This document shows, in pieces, positions 53,566-63,309 of a DNA stretch of 64,000 bases. Position 1 is the stretch's first letter. Every line of letters begins with the position of its first letter. Made by a program: the position numbers and the translations under genes. Origin of the DNA: Microglena sp. YARC (lineage: Eukaryota > Chlorophyta > Chlorophyceae > Chlamydomonadales > Chlamydomonadaceae); the NCBI GenBank assembly GCA_022414725.1, contig CM039462.1:124374709-124438708 (forward strand). Direction: 5' to 3'. The notes under the pieces were generated by a model. That model searched no databases. It had not been told where the DNA came from and worked only from the letters and a program-made list of their open reading frames with translations.

Positions 53566-54261
53566 TAATCGATCTCTTTGATGTGCTGTCCAAGTGCGTC
53601 AATAGCAGTTACACTCAGACCAGGTCAATAATGTTACAGTATATTGAATCAATACAATTCTCTATGTACAACTTGACAGACGGTCGATTGTTGTACACAT
53701 GTACACATTGCTGCAAAGTTTTGAGGAGAGTGGCTATACTTGCGAATGTAAGCCACATGACAGTCTCGAGGTGGATCTCAACCCCATAAAAAAGTGTACA
53801 CCGGAATAAACTCTACAAATCGGATGTGGTCATAGAGTTCCCTTAAAGGCGTCATTAAAAAAAAATAGATCCATTCGCATCTCTTGCTGTTCTTCGTCAT
53901 AAAGGTAAAGGATGCTTTCGGATTTGAGGTGATCAAAAGAATTGATTCGCGTTCCAGGGCGGATGTCGGTGAGAGGAAAACCAATTGTCATCGCATACGA
54001 GTTCTTCTAAGTTTGCCCCTGGTGGCAAGGTGTGAACTTTCTGTCCTACAACCGAGCGCGTTCAATTGCGTTTAGCGACCGTTTCAAGGGAGAGTTGCCG
54101 TCATTGACGAATTCCGTACCACAAAAGATTGGCACAAGGACAGCACCACGTCTCCAGAGTGTGGCAGTCCGAAAAAGAAGGGCGCACGGTTTGAGGCTTG
54201 CTATGGTGCAGTTCACCATGGAGAAACAGCAAGTTGTTTGTAAACGCGTGACTAAATGCAG
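53566..54261. other. Repeat interior with weak helix-turn-helix-like ORF
   Basis: A plus-strand frame to 53789 reads LANVSHMTVSRWI, which resembles a helix-turn-helix, and short open stretches follow in other frames (53884-54268). It may be the remains of a transposase enclosed by the inverted arms, but I cannot assign a family. Confidence 0.3.
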
Positions 54262-54608
54262 CCATTAACATCCACAATTTGCTTTACAATGTACCCAACC
54301 CGCCCCGGAATTCTTGCGAGGCCAAAGAAATATTGCAAACTGGAAGTTGTGGTAGGACGCACAATTTGATTACAAGCTGACAGGTTCTTACAGAACGCAG
54401 TGTCGAGCGAAGTGTAGAAGATAAACACATACAAGAGGATTTGGGGGGACTCGGCATATTATGTAACATAATCCCTTGTCCCCGAGTGTAGGTCTGACAG
54501 CGGTGGATATGTCTTCAAGATTATAAGCGATGTGTGAAAATGTCGAGGTGAATCCAACGAAGTGAGGCCGGACAGCGTGATATTTTGTTGAACAAGTTGA
54601 TGTGCGCC

Positions 54609-54672
54609 ATGGGTCTACTCCGACACGCAGCGCACCCACTACGATATTTGCGTCCTTTGGATAGCCTGCGTT
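54609..54672 (-). pseudogene. Fanzor gene remnant (RuvC-I codons)
   Basis: Matches 20288-20365 of the Fanzor gene with a 14-base internal deletion: GGGTCTACTCCGACACGCAG then CCCACT joined to ACGATATTTGCGTCC. It encodes the GALRVGVDP stretch. It is directly followed by a MITE-1 and preceded by an LRR-gene fragment (about 54490-54600), so it is an isolated scrap. Confidence 0.8.
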
Positions 54673-54674
54673 AT

Positions 54675-54808
54675 AATGGGCGTTCCTGCTCCCGGCCGAT
54701 TTTTTAAAATTTCTAATCAGGATTTAGAGCCTCCTGAACGACTCGCTAGTTGAGACATCAGCACCAAAGGATCAACAAATCCGCTCCATAATGTTTCGCA
54801 ACCAATCG
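54675..54808. mobile_element. MITE-1 copy, truncated at right
   Basis: Left end AATGGGCGTTCCTGCTCCC (one C short); the interior matches up to GTTTCGCAACCA and the right inverted end is missing. 54809-54917 shows nothing recognisable. Confidence 0.8.
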
Positions 54809-54917
54809 TGTGTAATGAATGGACAGACGGATGGATTCGACAGTTTTCTGCCGTTTTTTACTGGGTAGGTTTTCTGGCAACTAAATACCTCTTCCCGCTC
54901 AACGGGACATTTCGAGA

Positions 54918-56319
54918 CTACTTTACCGTTTTTTTTCCGTCATTTTCAGATAAATCAACGAAGTGAAGCCGGAAAATCGGTGATATGTCGCCCACGTCGG
55001 TGTTCGAAATGTCCAGGTGCACCAATGAAGTGAGTCCTGCTAGTGGTGATATGTCGTCCACGTCGGTACCGCCTCCATGTTCACTTGGTGAAACCAATGA
55101 GTGAGGCCGAGAAGCGGTGATATGTCGGTCATGTGGAGGTGCGAAATGTCTAGGTGAACAAAGCAGTGAGGCCTGACAGCGGTGATAAGTCTTCGATCCT
55201 GTCTTCGATGTTCGAATGTAGAGGTGAAGCAACGAATGAGTCCTGACAGCGGTGATATGTTGTCCACACGTGTGTACGACATGTTAAGGTGCGTCAATAA
55301 AGTGAGTCCGGACAGAGGTGATATGGTGTCCACAAGCGTGTTATCCATATCCAGGTGAATCAACGAAGTGAGTCCGGACAGCGGTGATAGGTCGGCAACG
55401 TAGATGTGCGCCATGTTCAGGTGCGTCAACGAAGTGATGGCGGATAGTGGTGATATGTTTCCACTTCGTTGAACGACATATCCAGGTGAAGCAACGAAGT
55501 GAGGCCGGACAGAGGTGATAGTACTTTGCCAGCGGAGGTGTACGATATGTTCAGGTGAACCAACGAGGTGAGGCCGGAAAGCGGTGATATGTATTCCACA
55601 CGTGTGTAAGGGATGTTAAGGCGAATTAACGAAGTGAGCCGGCAGTGGTGATATGTCAAACACGTAGGTGTGCTCCATGTTCAGGTGCGTCAACGAAGTG
55701 AGTCCGGACAGAGGTGATATGTCTTCCACTTCGTTGTACGCCATGTACAGGTTAGCAACGAAGTGAGGCCGAAGAGGTGATAGGTCTTCGCCTGCTGAGG
55801 TGTACGACATATCCAGATAAACCAACGCAGTGAGTCGGACAGCGGTGATATTCAACACGTCTGTGTGCGAAATGTCTAGGTGAACAACGCAGTGAGGCCG
55901 GACAACGGCGATAGGTCTTCGCCAGATGAGGTGTACGACATATCCAGATAAACCAACGCAGTGAGTCCGGACAGCGGTGATATGTCAAACACGTCTGTGT
56001 GCGAAATGTCTAGGTGAACCAACGCAGTGAGGCCGGACAACGGTGATAGGTCTTCGCCCGATGAGGTGTACGACATTTTTTTGTATGGTACGTCTTTCCC
56101 CCGATTGATACCTATTTTCAACTCTTCGAGCCTGCAAATGCGTGAGACATAGTCCAAACTTGTATAATGTCTCAGGTGGATCCTTGTGACACACCGGGGT
56201 GCGACGCATATCCACTGTTTGCTAACGAGAGCCACTTGTTTGAGGTGGCATTCGTTCGAAATCGCATTGGATAGAATGATCTCCAATACATCTTCATTGA
56301 TTTCGTCAAAAGAACTCAT
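54918..56319 (-). pseudogene. F-box/leucine-rich-repeat gene, minus strand, copy 1 (frameshifted)
   Basis: Starts MSSFDEINEDVLEIILSNAI (56319), an F-box-like N-terminus with LVSKQWICVAPRCV, then LEELKIGINRGKDV and about 15-17 LRRs of 22-24 residues (LSGLTALVHLDISHTDVFDI). Single-base losses break the frame from 55876 leftwards, giving five to six ORFs. Nearly the same N-terminus as the intact gene at 57886-59214, so a recent duplicate. LRR plus F-box suggests a ubiquitin-ligase substrate receptor. Confidence 0.75.
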
Positions 56320-56396
56320 TCGTTTGTGTTACTTAAGAATGAATGGTTGTTTACACATCATTCGATGACGAGTGGACGAGAAGTCGCCGCCCGCTA

Positions 56397-56460
56397 CAGT
56401 CGGCTGAACAGTAAATTTACGACATCGCCGTTAGAAAATTGGCGTTAAGAATGGCCGAAG
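56397..56460. repeat. R3 repeat copy, reverse
   Basis: CAGTCGGCTGAACAGTAAAT after TA, continuing to GAAAATTGGCGTTAAGAATG; the same as 16390-16474 reversed. Confidence 0.55.
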
Positions 56461-56496
56461 TTTCTGACAGTGTTCCTCCGTTTGCGTGTGTACGTG

Positions 56497-56817
56497 TACA
56501 GTCGGAGATATCATTTTTTGTGTCAATCACCTGAAGACAGTATCTGTATTAATGGGCGTTCCTGCCTCCCGGCCGATTTTGACTGGTTGCGAAACATGGT
56601 ATGGAGCGGATTTGTGATTCCTTGGTGCTGATGTGTCAAGCTAGCGAGTCGTTCAGGAGGCTCTAAATCCTGATTAGAAATTTAAAAAAAATCGGCCGGG
56701 AGGCAGGAACGCCCATTTATTGACAAGATAGGTTACAAATCTTGAATTGGTCAACTTTTCAGAATCCCCAAAATAGAAGGTGTCCCAATATCAAATGTCC
56801 CTAGCTGTATGATGACT
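56497..56817. mobile_element. Remnant of the RING/Fanzor transposon, interrupted by a MITE
   Basis: Begins ACAGTCGGAGATATCATTTT, like the Fanzor-transposon terminus. It then repeats 21535-21658 (CAATCACCTGAAGACAGTAT ... GGTCAACTTTTCAGAATCCC ... AATGTCCCTAGCTGTATG), which covers the 3' end of the RING gene. The Fanzor copy at 21541-21600 is the unfilled version of the MITE site here. Confidence 0.75.
56551..56717. mobile_element. MITE-1 copy, reverse orientation, TSD TATT
   Basis: 167 bp with full ends. TATT at 56547-56550 and 56718-56721. The empty site is at 21570-21576 (CTGTATTGACAAGA), which proves both the element limits and the 4-bp duplication. Confidence 0.95.
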
Positions 56818-57059
56818 TGACAGGTTTATGAAACTTAATCCCTCTGCCCCGCTCTGCGGGCCCCGCGACCTCTCGCTTGTGCGTGTGAGAATGTTCCGCA
56901 TAAGGCTTCGACACTCGTTATAATATAATGTATGATGAGCTTGTTCGTCCAGTAAAGAAAACATACAGGAAAGTGTGCGAGTGATTTTACATACAGGAAA
57001 GTGTGTGAGTGATTTTTTCATCCATCATTCAGGGAGGCAGGCGGGAGTAGTTGTTGTAC

Positions 57060-57497
57060 ATGTGCAAGGAGATGTATGAGAACTTGCGGGGCATCGAGGG
57101 ATTCGCTACAGTGCGGTGCCCATGGAGGGTTATTATTTCAGGGGTAATTCATGTGACGAATCAGACAGGCCAGTTGCTGGAAATCCAGTTGTCACCCCTG
57201 AACAATCAACGCGTGCTGGCAAGGCGGATAATAGATGCAAACTTCAATGTATCTGTTGGAGGTGCAGGAGTCAGGGGCAGAGATGAAGTGTCATATGATG
57301 AAGCAACTAACGCAGAAAAGGTGCACCGGTCTGCCCTTGGTCATGGGATGACCGCGCACCTAGAGTCTCATTCAACGAAGGCATACTTGACAGTAATTGC
57401 ATATTTGCATTCTTCAGGATCTCAACCACATAGTGGCCGCAATTCATATCTTGTGGAGAATGCCATGGTTTCTCGCAGGCGGCGAGTATGTCTTTGA
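57060..57497 (+). CDS. Unknown 145-residue ORF
   Basis: Starts MCKEMYENLRGIEGFATV. Contains VIHVTNQTGQLLEIQLSPL and an INVSVGGAGVRGRDEV-type beta segment; no membrane helix. Not recognised. It overlaps in part a minus-strand ORF but has the more protein-like composition. Located between the transposon remnant and the 116-bp duplicated segment. Confidence 0.35.
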   Translation: MCKEMYENLRGIEGFATVRCPWRVIISGVIHVTNQTGQLLEIQLSPLNNQRVLARRIIDANFNVSVGGAGVRGRDEVSYDEATNAEKVHRSALGHGMTAHLESHSTKAYLTVIAYLHSSGSQPHSGRNSYLVENAMVSRRRRVCL

Positions 57498-57784
57498 ACT
57501 GAAGCACTACAATGTAGCGTTGGCCCATCACGATAAGCGACACACCTTATAATCATCCAGACTAACCCTAAACTGCAGATCGTTGCTTTTGGGCAACGTT
57601 GGGGGGTGCAGCAGGTTGAAGAGGTTCTCGAAGATATTCCGAGTAGCCTCTTTGATAAACCGTTCAACCGTCTGTGTTCACATATCAGTATCACGGGGTG
57701 GTGGGGTTTTCGAGGAACTTCTCGGCGAAACGCGAGAGGTCGCTCTCTCCCAAAGACCCAATCATGCAGACTCCGTATCGTTCT

Positions 57785-57900
57785 TTCGAGAGTGTCCATT
57801 GAAGGACCAGCCGCACTTAAGCGATCGCCTATTCCCCAGTACCGTGGCCCAAAAGAACACGGGGTCTTTGTTGATGTGCAATGCGTCATTTAAGGAGGTT
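57785..57900 (+). repeat. 116-bp duplicated segment, copy 2 of 2
   Basis: Second copy of 18665-18780. It overlaps the last codons of the LRR gene at 57886-59214. Just upstream (57540-57600) is the TTATAATCATCCAGAC ... CAGATCGTTGCTTTTGGGCA repeat. Confidence 0.7.
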
Positions 57901-59214
57901 CACGAAACCGCATCCTCCTTGTGTGCCACAGCATCCTCCTTGTGTGCCACAGCATCCTCTTTGCGTGTAGACGCATAACGAAGTGAGGCCTGACAGCGGT
58001 GATATGTCGTCCACAAGTGTGTTCGAAATGTCGAGGTGAAGCAACGCAGTGAGTCCGGACAGTGGTGATATGTCGTCCACACGTGTGGACGACGACATGT
58101 TCAGGTGAACCAACGAAGCGAGGCCGGACAGAGGTGATAGGTCGGTCACGTAGGTGTACGATATGTCCAGGTGAACCAACGAAGTGAGTCCGGACAGCTG
58201 TGATATGCCGTACACCATGTTTGTGTACTCCATGTTCAGGTGAATCAATGAAGTGAGGCCGGACAGCGGTGATATGCAGCCCACGTCGTTGTACGATATG
58301 TTCATGTGAACCAACGAAGTGAGGCAGGACAGTGGTGATATAAAGGCCACAAGTGTGGACGCCATGTTCAGGTGAACCAACGAAGTGAGTCCGGACAGCG
58401 GTGATATATCGTCCACCATGTGGGTGTACTCCATGTTCAGGTGAATCAATGAAGTGAGGCAGGACAGTGGTGATATGTCGCCCACGTCGTTGTACGATAT
58501 ATCCAGATGAACCAACGAAGTGAGGCCTGACAGTAGTGATATGTCGTCCACACGTGTGGACGACATGTTCAGGTGAACCAACTCAGTGAGACCGGACAGC
58601 TGTGATATGTCGTTTACCATGTGGGTGTACTCCATGTTCAGGTGAATCAATGAAGTGAGGCCGGACAGCGGTGATACGTCGCCCACGCGTGTGGACGATA
58701 TGTTCAGGTGAACCAATGAAGTGAGGCCTGACAGCGGTGATATGTCGTCCACAAGTGTGTACGAAATGTCGAGGTGAAGCAACGCAGTGAGTCCGGACAG
58801 TGGTGATATGTCGTCCACACGTGGGGACGACGACATGTTCAGGTGAACCAACGAAGCGAGGCTGGACAGGGGTGATAGGTCGGTCACGTAGGTGTACGAT
58901 ATGTCCAGGTGAACCAACGAAGTGAGTCCGGACAGAGGTGATATGTCGAGCACGTCTTCGATCTCCGACCTTTTTTCGTAGGGTACGTCTTTCCCACGAT
59001 TGATACAGATTTTCAACTCTTGGAGCCTGCAAATGCGTGTGACGTAGTCCAAACTTTTATAATGTCTCAGGTGGATCCTTGTGACACACCGGGGTGCGAC
59101 GTATCTCCACTGTTTGCTAACGAGAGCCACTTGTTTGAGGTGGCATTCGTTCGAAATCGCATTGGATAGAATGATCTCCAATACATCTTCATTGATTTCG
59201 TCAAAGGAACTCAT
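57886..59214 (-). CDS. F-box/leucine-rich-repeat protein, intact copy
   Basis: 442 codons from MSSFDEINEDVLEIILSNAI (59214). F-box-like residues 1-45 with LKQVALVSKQWRYVAPRC, a short linker (RICRLQELKICINRGKDV), then about fourteen LRRs of 22-24 residues (LSGLTSLVHLDISYTYVTDL). The tail reads CGTQGG repeats from a 21-bp tandem (57905-57970) and looks like a later addition: the last LRR runs directly into it, so the original C-terminus may be lost. The regular L..L..L..L..T.V.DI.P pattern matches bacterial- or virus-style LRRs more than RI-like LRRs. Probable ubiquitin-ligase substrate receptor. Confidence 0.85.
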   Translation of the reverse strand: MSSFDEINEDVLEIILSNAISNECHLKQVALVSKQWRYVAPRCVTRIHLRHYKSLDYVTRICRLQELKICINRGKDVPYEKRSEIEDVLDISPLSGLTSLVHLDISYTYVTDLSPLSSLASLVHLNMSSSPRVDDISPLSGLTALLHLDISYTLVDDISPLSGLTSLVHLNISSTRVGDVSPLSGLTSLIHLNMEYTHMVNDISQLSGLTELVHLNMSSTRVDDISLLSGLTSLVHLDISYNDVGDISPLSCLTSLIHLNMEYTHMVDDISPLSGLTSLVHLNMASTLVAFISPLSCLTSLVHMNISYNDVGCISPLSGLTSLIHLNMEYTNMVYGISQLSGLTSLVHLDISYTYVTDLSPLSGLASLVHLNMSSSTRVDDISPLSGLTALLHLDISNTLVDDISPLSGLTSLCVYTQRGCCGTQGGCCGTQGGCGFVNLLK

Positions 59215-59840
59215 GGAAAATTAAATTGATTCGTCTCTGTCACTGAAGAATGAATGGTTGTTTACACTTCATTCGATGACGAGTGGACGAGAAGTCGCCG
59301 TGACCCTTTCAATTATTAAAGTTGTTCCATGATAAAAAAAAATGACGCATTTTAAAAACAAATATCTTCGACGTCCAGAAGAAGGACCGAAATAAGATAT
59401 CCCAAATCGTCACCGTCCCTCATTTGAAGGGCATTTGCAACGTTATCATTTCCTTGACCAGCGTGCCTAAGTGCCTCGCCGACTCTGTCGGCACAATGAA
59501 GATTGCGCACAGAAAGTTTATCCAAGATTTCCCGAAAGGGGAGAAGGGGCCTCTCCAGGCCATGTTGTCAGTTTTCGAACATTTACTGGGTACCCTAAAC
59601 CCAATATTCGCCGTATTCGTGGAAAAAATACAGAGAATGGGGTCTAGTTGACGTGGTTTTTAAGTTGCCACGTCTAGTTGACGTGGTTTCGCACGATGAA
59701 AGGCACGAGCACGTGACTGAATGAGTGGGAGTGGTCGCTGTGTGACTAGCTCTACAGGATCCGCATTGAAAAGAGTGGACGATGTGATGTTACTCGACAG
59801 GATCCGTATTGATGAGATGCATGGGTGTGATGCCTATAGC
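59215..59840. other. Mostly non-coding, one doubtful ORF
   Basis: A plus-strand frame from about 59351 to 59651 (without an ATG at its start) reads IFDVQKKDRNKISQIVTVPH and VPKCLADSVGTMKIAHRKFI; it could be an exon or a chance ORF. A 25-base direct repeat (GTCTAGTTGACGTGGTTT) lies at 59641-59690. The rest shows nothing. Confidence 0.3.
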
Positions 59841-59966
59841 TTAGGGTTTAGGGTTTTAGGGTTTAGGGTTTAGGGTTTAGGGTTTAGGGTTTAGTGTTTA
59901 GGGTTTAGGGTTTAGGGTTTAGGGTTTACCTAAACCCTAAACCCTAAAACCCTAAACCCTAAACCC
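59841..59966. repeat. Head-to-head telomere-type array (TTTAGGG)n then (CCCTAAA)n
   Basis: About twelve TTTAGGG units (59841-59927, with one TTTTAGGG and one TTTAGTG variant) meet about five CCCTAAA units (59928-59966) at TTTACCTAAACCC. The strand switch in the middle is what two chromosome ends joined end to end would give. Confidence 0.95.
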
Positions 59967-60187
59967 AGACGTGAGCATGATGGGTTTGTGAATGCACTTA
60001 CATTTGCTAGATCGGATGGTACAGGTGTTCACAAATAAAGTGGGACACACCTTATAATAATGCAGACTACAGATCGTTGCTTTTGGGCACATAGTCGTTA
60101 AAAGTAGTGATATTTCACCAACGCCGTGGAGCTCCCACTTATTCTACAGCTTAAACATATATTATTCCTTGCAGGACAAAGATCGCC

Positions 60188-60565
60188 ATGATTACCAGAT
60201 TTGTTGAGTATGATGATTCGTACGAATTCTTTGGTGTTCACAACAAGTGCTCAAGGGACGGTTTCGAATTCCACGAGGTGTGGGTGCCTGAATTGTCATC
60301 CGTCATTGGTGGTGGGGAGACATTGGATGAAGCGATTTCAGCAGCTGCAGTGATGCTGACGATCATTCTTACGGGGATGCAATCCCATGGAGAGGTCATA
60401 CCGAGACCGTTGAGCCAGGAATCGGTAAAACAACGTGGTTTGATGGAGGAGAAAGTGCAGATGGACGGGTTCAATTCTAAGTTTTGTGATGTTGTAACAG
60501 TCAGTCAAGTCTGTACCACCGGGAAGTGTGCCACAGTTGTCAGAGTAGGAACTGGAAAATCTTGA
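60188..60565 (+). CDS. HicB-like domain ORF
   Basis: 125 codons from MITRFVEYDDSYEFFGVH. The central part (FHEVWVPELSSVIGGGETLD then EAISAAAVMLTIIL and GEVIPRP) follows the HicB pattern of a beta-hairpin, P-L-G-turn with T.EEA and a final iP.P. HicB is normally the antitoxin of HicAB in bacteria. No HicA partner is seen on either side. TTGCAG just before the ATG could be a splice acceptor, so this may be a second exon. HicB-like folds also occur outside toxin-antitoxin pairs, so the function is open. Confidence 0.45.
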   Translation: MITRFVEYDDSYEFFGVHNKCSRDGFEFHEVWVPELSSVIGGGETLDEAISAAAVMLTIILTGMQSHGEVIPRPLSQESVKQRGLMEEKVQMDGFNSKFCDVVTVSQVCTTGKCATVVRVGTGKS

Positions 60566-61122
60566 GGATGAGGCCAGGGAAATTTGGGCCACACTGTCGA
60601 CTGACCGAGTATGATACTGGTACTTTGGAGCTTGTAGGAGTGTGATACTGGTGCTTTGGAGCTTGTAGTCAAAATGTTCTACAAAATGTGAAATATGTCA
60701 ATGTGTAAATATTAGGCACAGTTTTTCTCAAATAAAGTGGGACACATATATGAATCCACGAGCATATGCAGCGGAGACAGACGCTCCAATCTATACACAG
60801 AGACGAGAATAACGTTACAAGCAAGGACGTACACTAAAGGACACCAGCGGTGGGCGAAGTGGATGCCTGTAACCTGAATAGACCCTAAGCCCGGATCTTG
60901 TCACCCTGACACCGTTTAACACAGGACATGTCAGGGAGAGACCGATAAGACACAGAGAGACAAGCAGTCAATATGAAGCTGACACTGAGTCACTAAAGGA
61001 TGACTCAGTTCTACGGGAAGCTATCACTATGGGAAGCTATCAGGGCCGATAGTTCTAAGGGAGTACATAAGTAGTCACCAAGTCATAAAACGCTTGAGAG
61101 CACCGCAATTCATGCTGCAATT
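60566..61122. other. Non-coding stretch
   Basis: A 30-base direct repeat (GATACTGGTGCTTTGGAGCTTGTAG type, 60612-60668) and one CAAATAAAGTGGGACAC motif (60727-60747). No gene seen. Confidence 0.5.
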
Positions 61123-62761
61123 TCAGGTTGCTTGTGTCAACGAGTCGGGTACATGGCCCTTCGTCATCATATCAACATTGTCTTTGATAACTGCATCCAG
61201 TGTGACGTAATCTTCTGGACATCTATCTTGAAAAAAACCAGATCCAAATATTTTTCTGTAATATGCATATAAAGGGAACTCTTCCAATCTCTCGAAATCA
61301 AAAGCTAGCTTCCAATTTGGTAAAACATTCACAACACTGTGAATCCATCCTGGAGCCACATGAACTACCTGTCCATGGCTTTGGGAAACAATTCGGACCA
61401 AGTTGGGGACTTGGCGATGTAATTGAAACATTTCATCCGCTGACAACAAGGGGAAGTCAGTTTTTAGTCTAATAGCTTCCTCAAACTTGTCTCTGACTAC
61501 CTGCACACAATTGCTAGACTGCACAAAAGCAATAAATTCTTCAAATCCCAAAGGGGGGATAAAAAGCCAATATGCTAATGGACCAGTCACACCAGGGGTC
61601 AATGAGAAAACAACATTAAGTCCCCGGGTAATATCCCAATGTAAACCAGTTCCATCTCCTTCTTGCGTTGACAGAAACAACATCGTTTTCATACGTATGT
61701 TCTGGTCTGGGCGGATATTTACTGCAGCAGCGTCCATAAATAGAGCCTTCGCTATACTATCTAGCTGATTGTTGTGCAATAAATCCAATGTGGTTTGGAA
61801 GTATACACGTGAGATGAAATACTCAGTATTTTGGACAGTCAATTTAGTGACACGAGGCATATTAATTCTTATTTTCTCGGAAAGCATGTTAAACTTCTCT
61901 TCAGAATCGAAGGAGTCCTGAATGATTCTGAACAGCTCAGATGCTGTGGGTAATACCTCCCACGATGGGGAGACAATAGTGGGAGTGTATCTGTGCATAT
62001 CAATCGTAATTGCCGCATTAGAAACTAACTCCAACACCTTCCTAGCTACAGGAGAGATGTCCTTATCCAAAAATATAGTCATGTGAGGACCCAACACTCT
62101 CATATCCCAACATAATGGGCACACAAGATGGTTCTCATTGGCGTACGTCAGAATTTCGGTTTTAATTCTGCAATACATACAGCCTGCACTTGAATCGGAA
62201 TTGGACGCCTTCACGCGAGCGTCTCGGATGTCAGTCTACAAAAAAAAGGATAAATTAAATAAGATAAGACGAAGGAGAGTAAATTAATTTTGACAATACA
62301 ATTGCTTGACATGACAGTAACAGTACAATCAAGAACAACCTATGAATTTGACAAGGGCACAACCCTGTTTGAAGACACATCTCACTGCACCAGTCATCCT
62401 ACAAGTAGGTCTGACAATTGCCAATGAATTCGTCAATTCATACATAAGTTTATGCCAAGGCATCATCCATTAATTGATTCAGTATGACCATACACAAGTG
62501 AATGACAATACAGTCACATTACAATCAAGAACAACCTATGAATTTGACAAGTAAAGTACGTCACAAAATCAAACTCACTAGGGGTTGCTTGAAGAAATCA
62601 GCTTCTGGGTTGAATGTAGCGTTCAGGATTCCTTTGGTGTTGACCTCAATGAAGGCTGCTCCCATGAGAATTGAGATGGTCATTATGCACATCAACAACT
62701 CTCCTCTTCGTGTGGACTTCAGGATGGACTTCACAGTCATCCCTGTGCAATGGGGTTCCAT
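61123..62761 (-). CDS. JmjC/cupin-like 2-oxoglutarate-oxygenase protein with one predicted intron
   Basis: Exon 1 ends at 62579 (start probably MEPHCTGMTVKSILKS, 62761, but further upstream exons are possible). The intron 62578-62236 (343 bases) starts GTGAGT and ends TTTTTTTGTAG. Exon 2 runs 62235-61123 and stays in frame (KQPL then TDIRDARVK). Exon 2 has a zinc-knuckle-like CMYC ... CPLC, then the double-stranded beta-helix: GTGLHWDITRGLNVVFSL gives the H.D, and VVHVAPGWIHSVVNV the last His. JmjC proteins hydroxylate or demethylate proteins. YWLFIPP sits where the family's W is found. The intron contains a 31-bp direct repeat (62325-62355, 62521-62551). Confidence 0.65.
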
Positions 62762-63000
62762 GGGGAATGCAGTGTGTGTCAGTTTAAGGACAACAACAAG
62801 ATTCGATTTATTGTGATAACAGGTGAATCCCGAAAAAGTAGTTTGTGACGGGTTAATGCACAGAAAATGTAACCAATTAGAGGTATAGTTGGATTTTTTG
62901 AGTCGGCTGGGCGTGTCCCTTGCGTGCGTAGGATTGAACACATAGTCTTGACAGCCTGGACACGTGGCATCTGAATTATGGTCAACCGGTGGCATTAAAA

Positions 63001-63084
63001 CCTCTTGGGAGTCACTGAGGACTTCGTATCGTTCCAGGTAAATAAACTTGGAACGATGCGAAGTCCTCAGTGACTCCCAAGAGG
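63001..63084. repeat. Foldback: 36-bp inverted arms with one mismatch
   Basis: 63001-63036 (CCTCTTGGGAGTCACTGAGG...) pairs with 63049-63084; the loop is 12 bases (63037-63048). The right arm is the start of the RT fragment, so a piece of the RT gene is present twice in opposite orientation. Confidence 0.9.
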
Positions 63085-63309
63085 GATTCAGACTGAACAG
63101 AAGCACCCATAGACAGCTCACCCACTTCATACATGACATCGAGGATGCGGCCCACTCAAGAAGAGACCTGTTTGCTGCCTACTTTGATTCCTCATCTGCC
63201 TGTAATACGGTGGACAATGACAAGCTGCTCCAAACTATGTATGACCTTGGAATCACCGTAGATGTCATTGAAACAGTGAAAGGAATTTACAAGGGGGCTA
63301 CTACAGTCG
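63052..63309 (+). pseudogene. Non-LTR retrotransposon reverse-transcriptase fragment
   Basis: The translation contains SDSQEGFRLNRSTHRQL, DLFAAYFDSSSACNTVDNDK and YDLGITVDVIETVKGIYKGA, matching the finger-palm strands of LINE-type RT (Q.GFR..RST, Y.D...AFD.VDH). The catalytic YADD box and all the rest are missing. It ends where a CAGTCGGCGGAACAGTAAAA terminus begins after TA (63306-63307), and its 5' end folds back on itself. Dead fragment. Confidence 0.8.
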
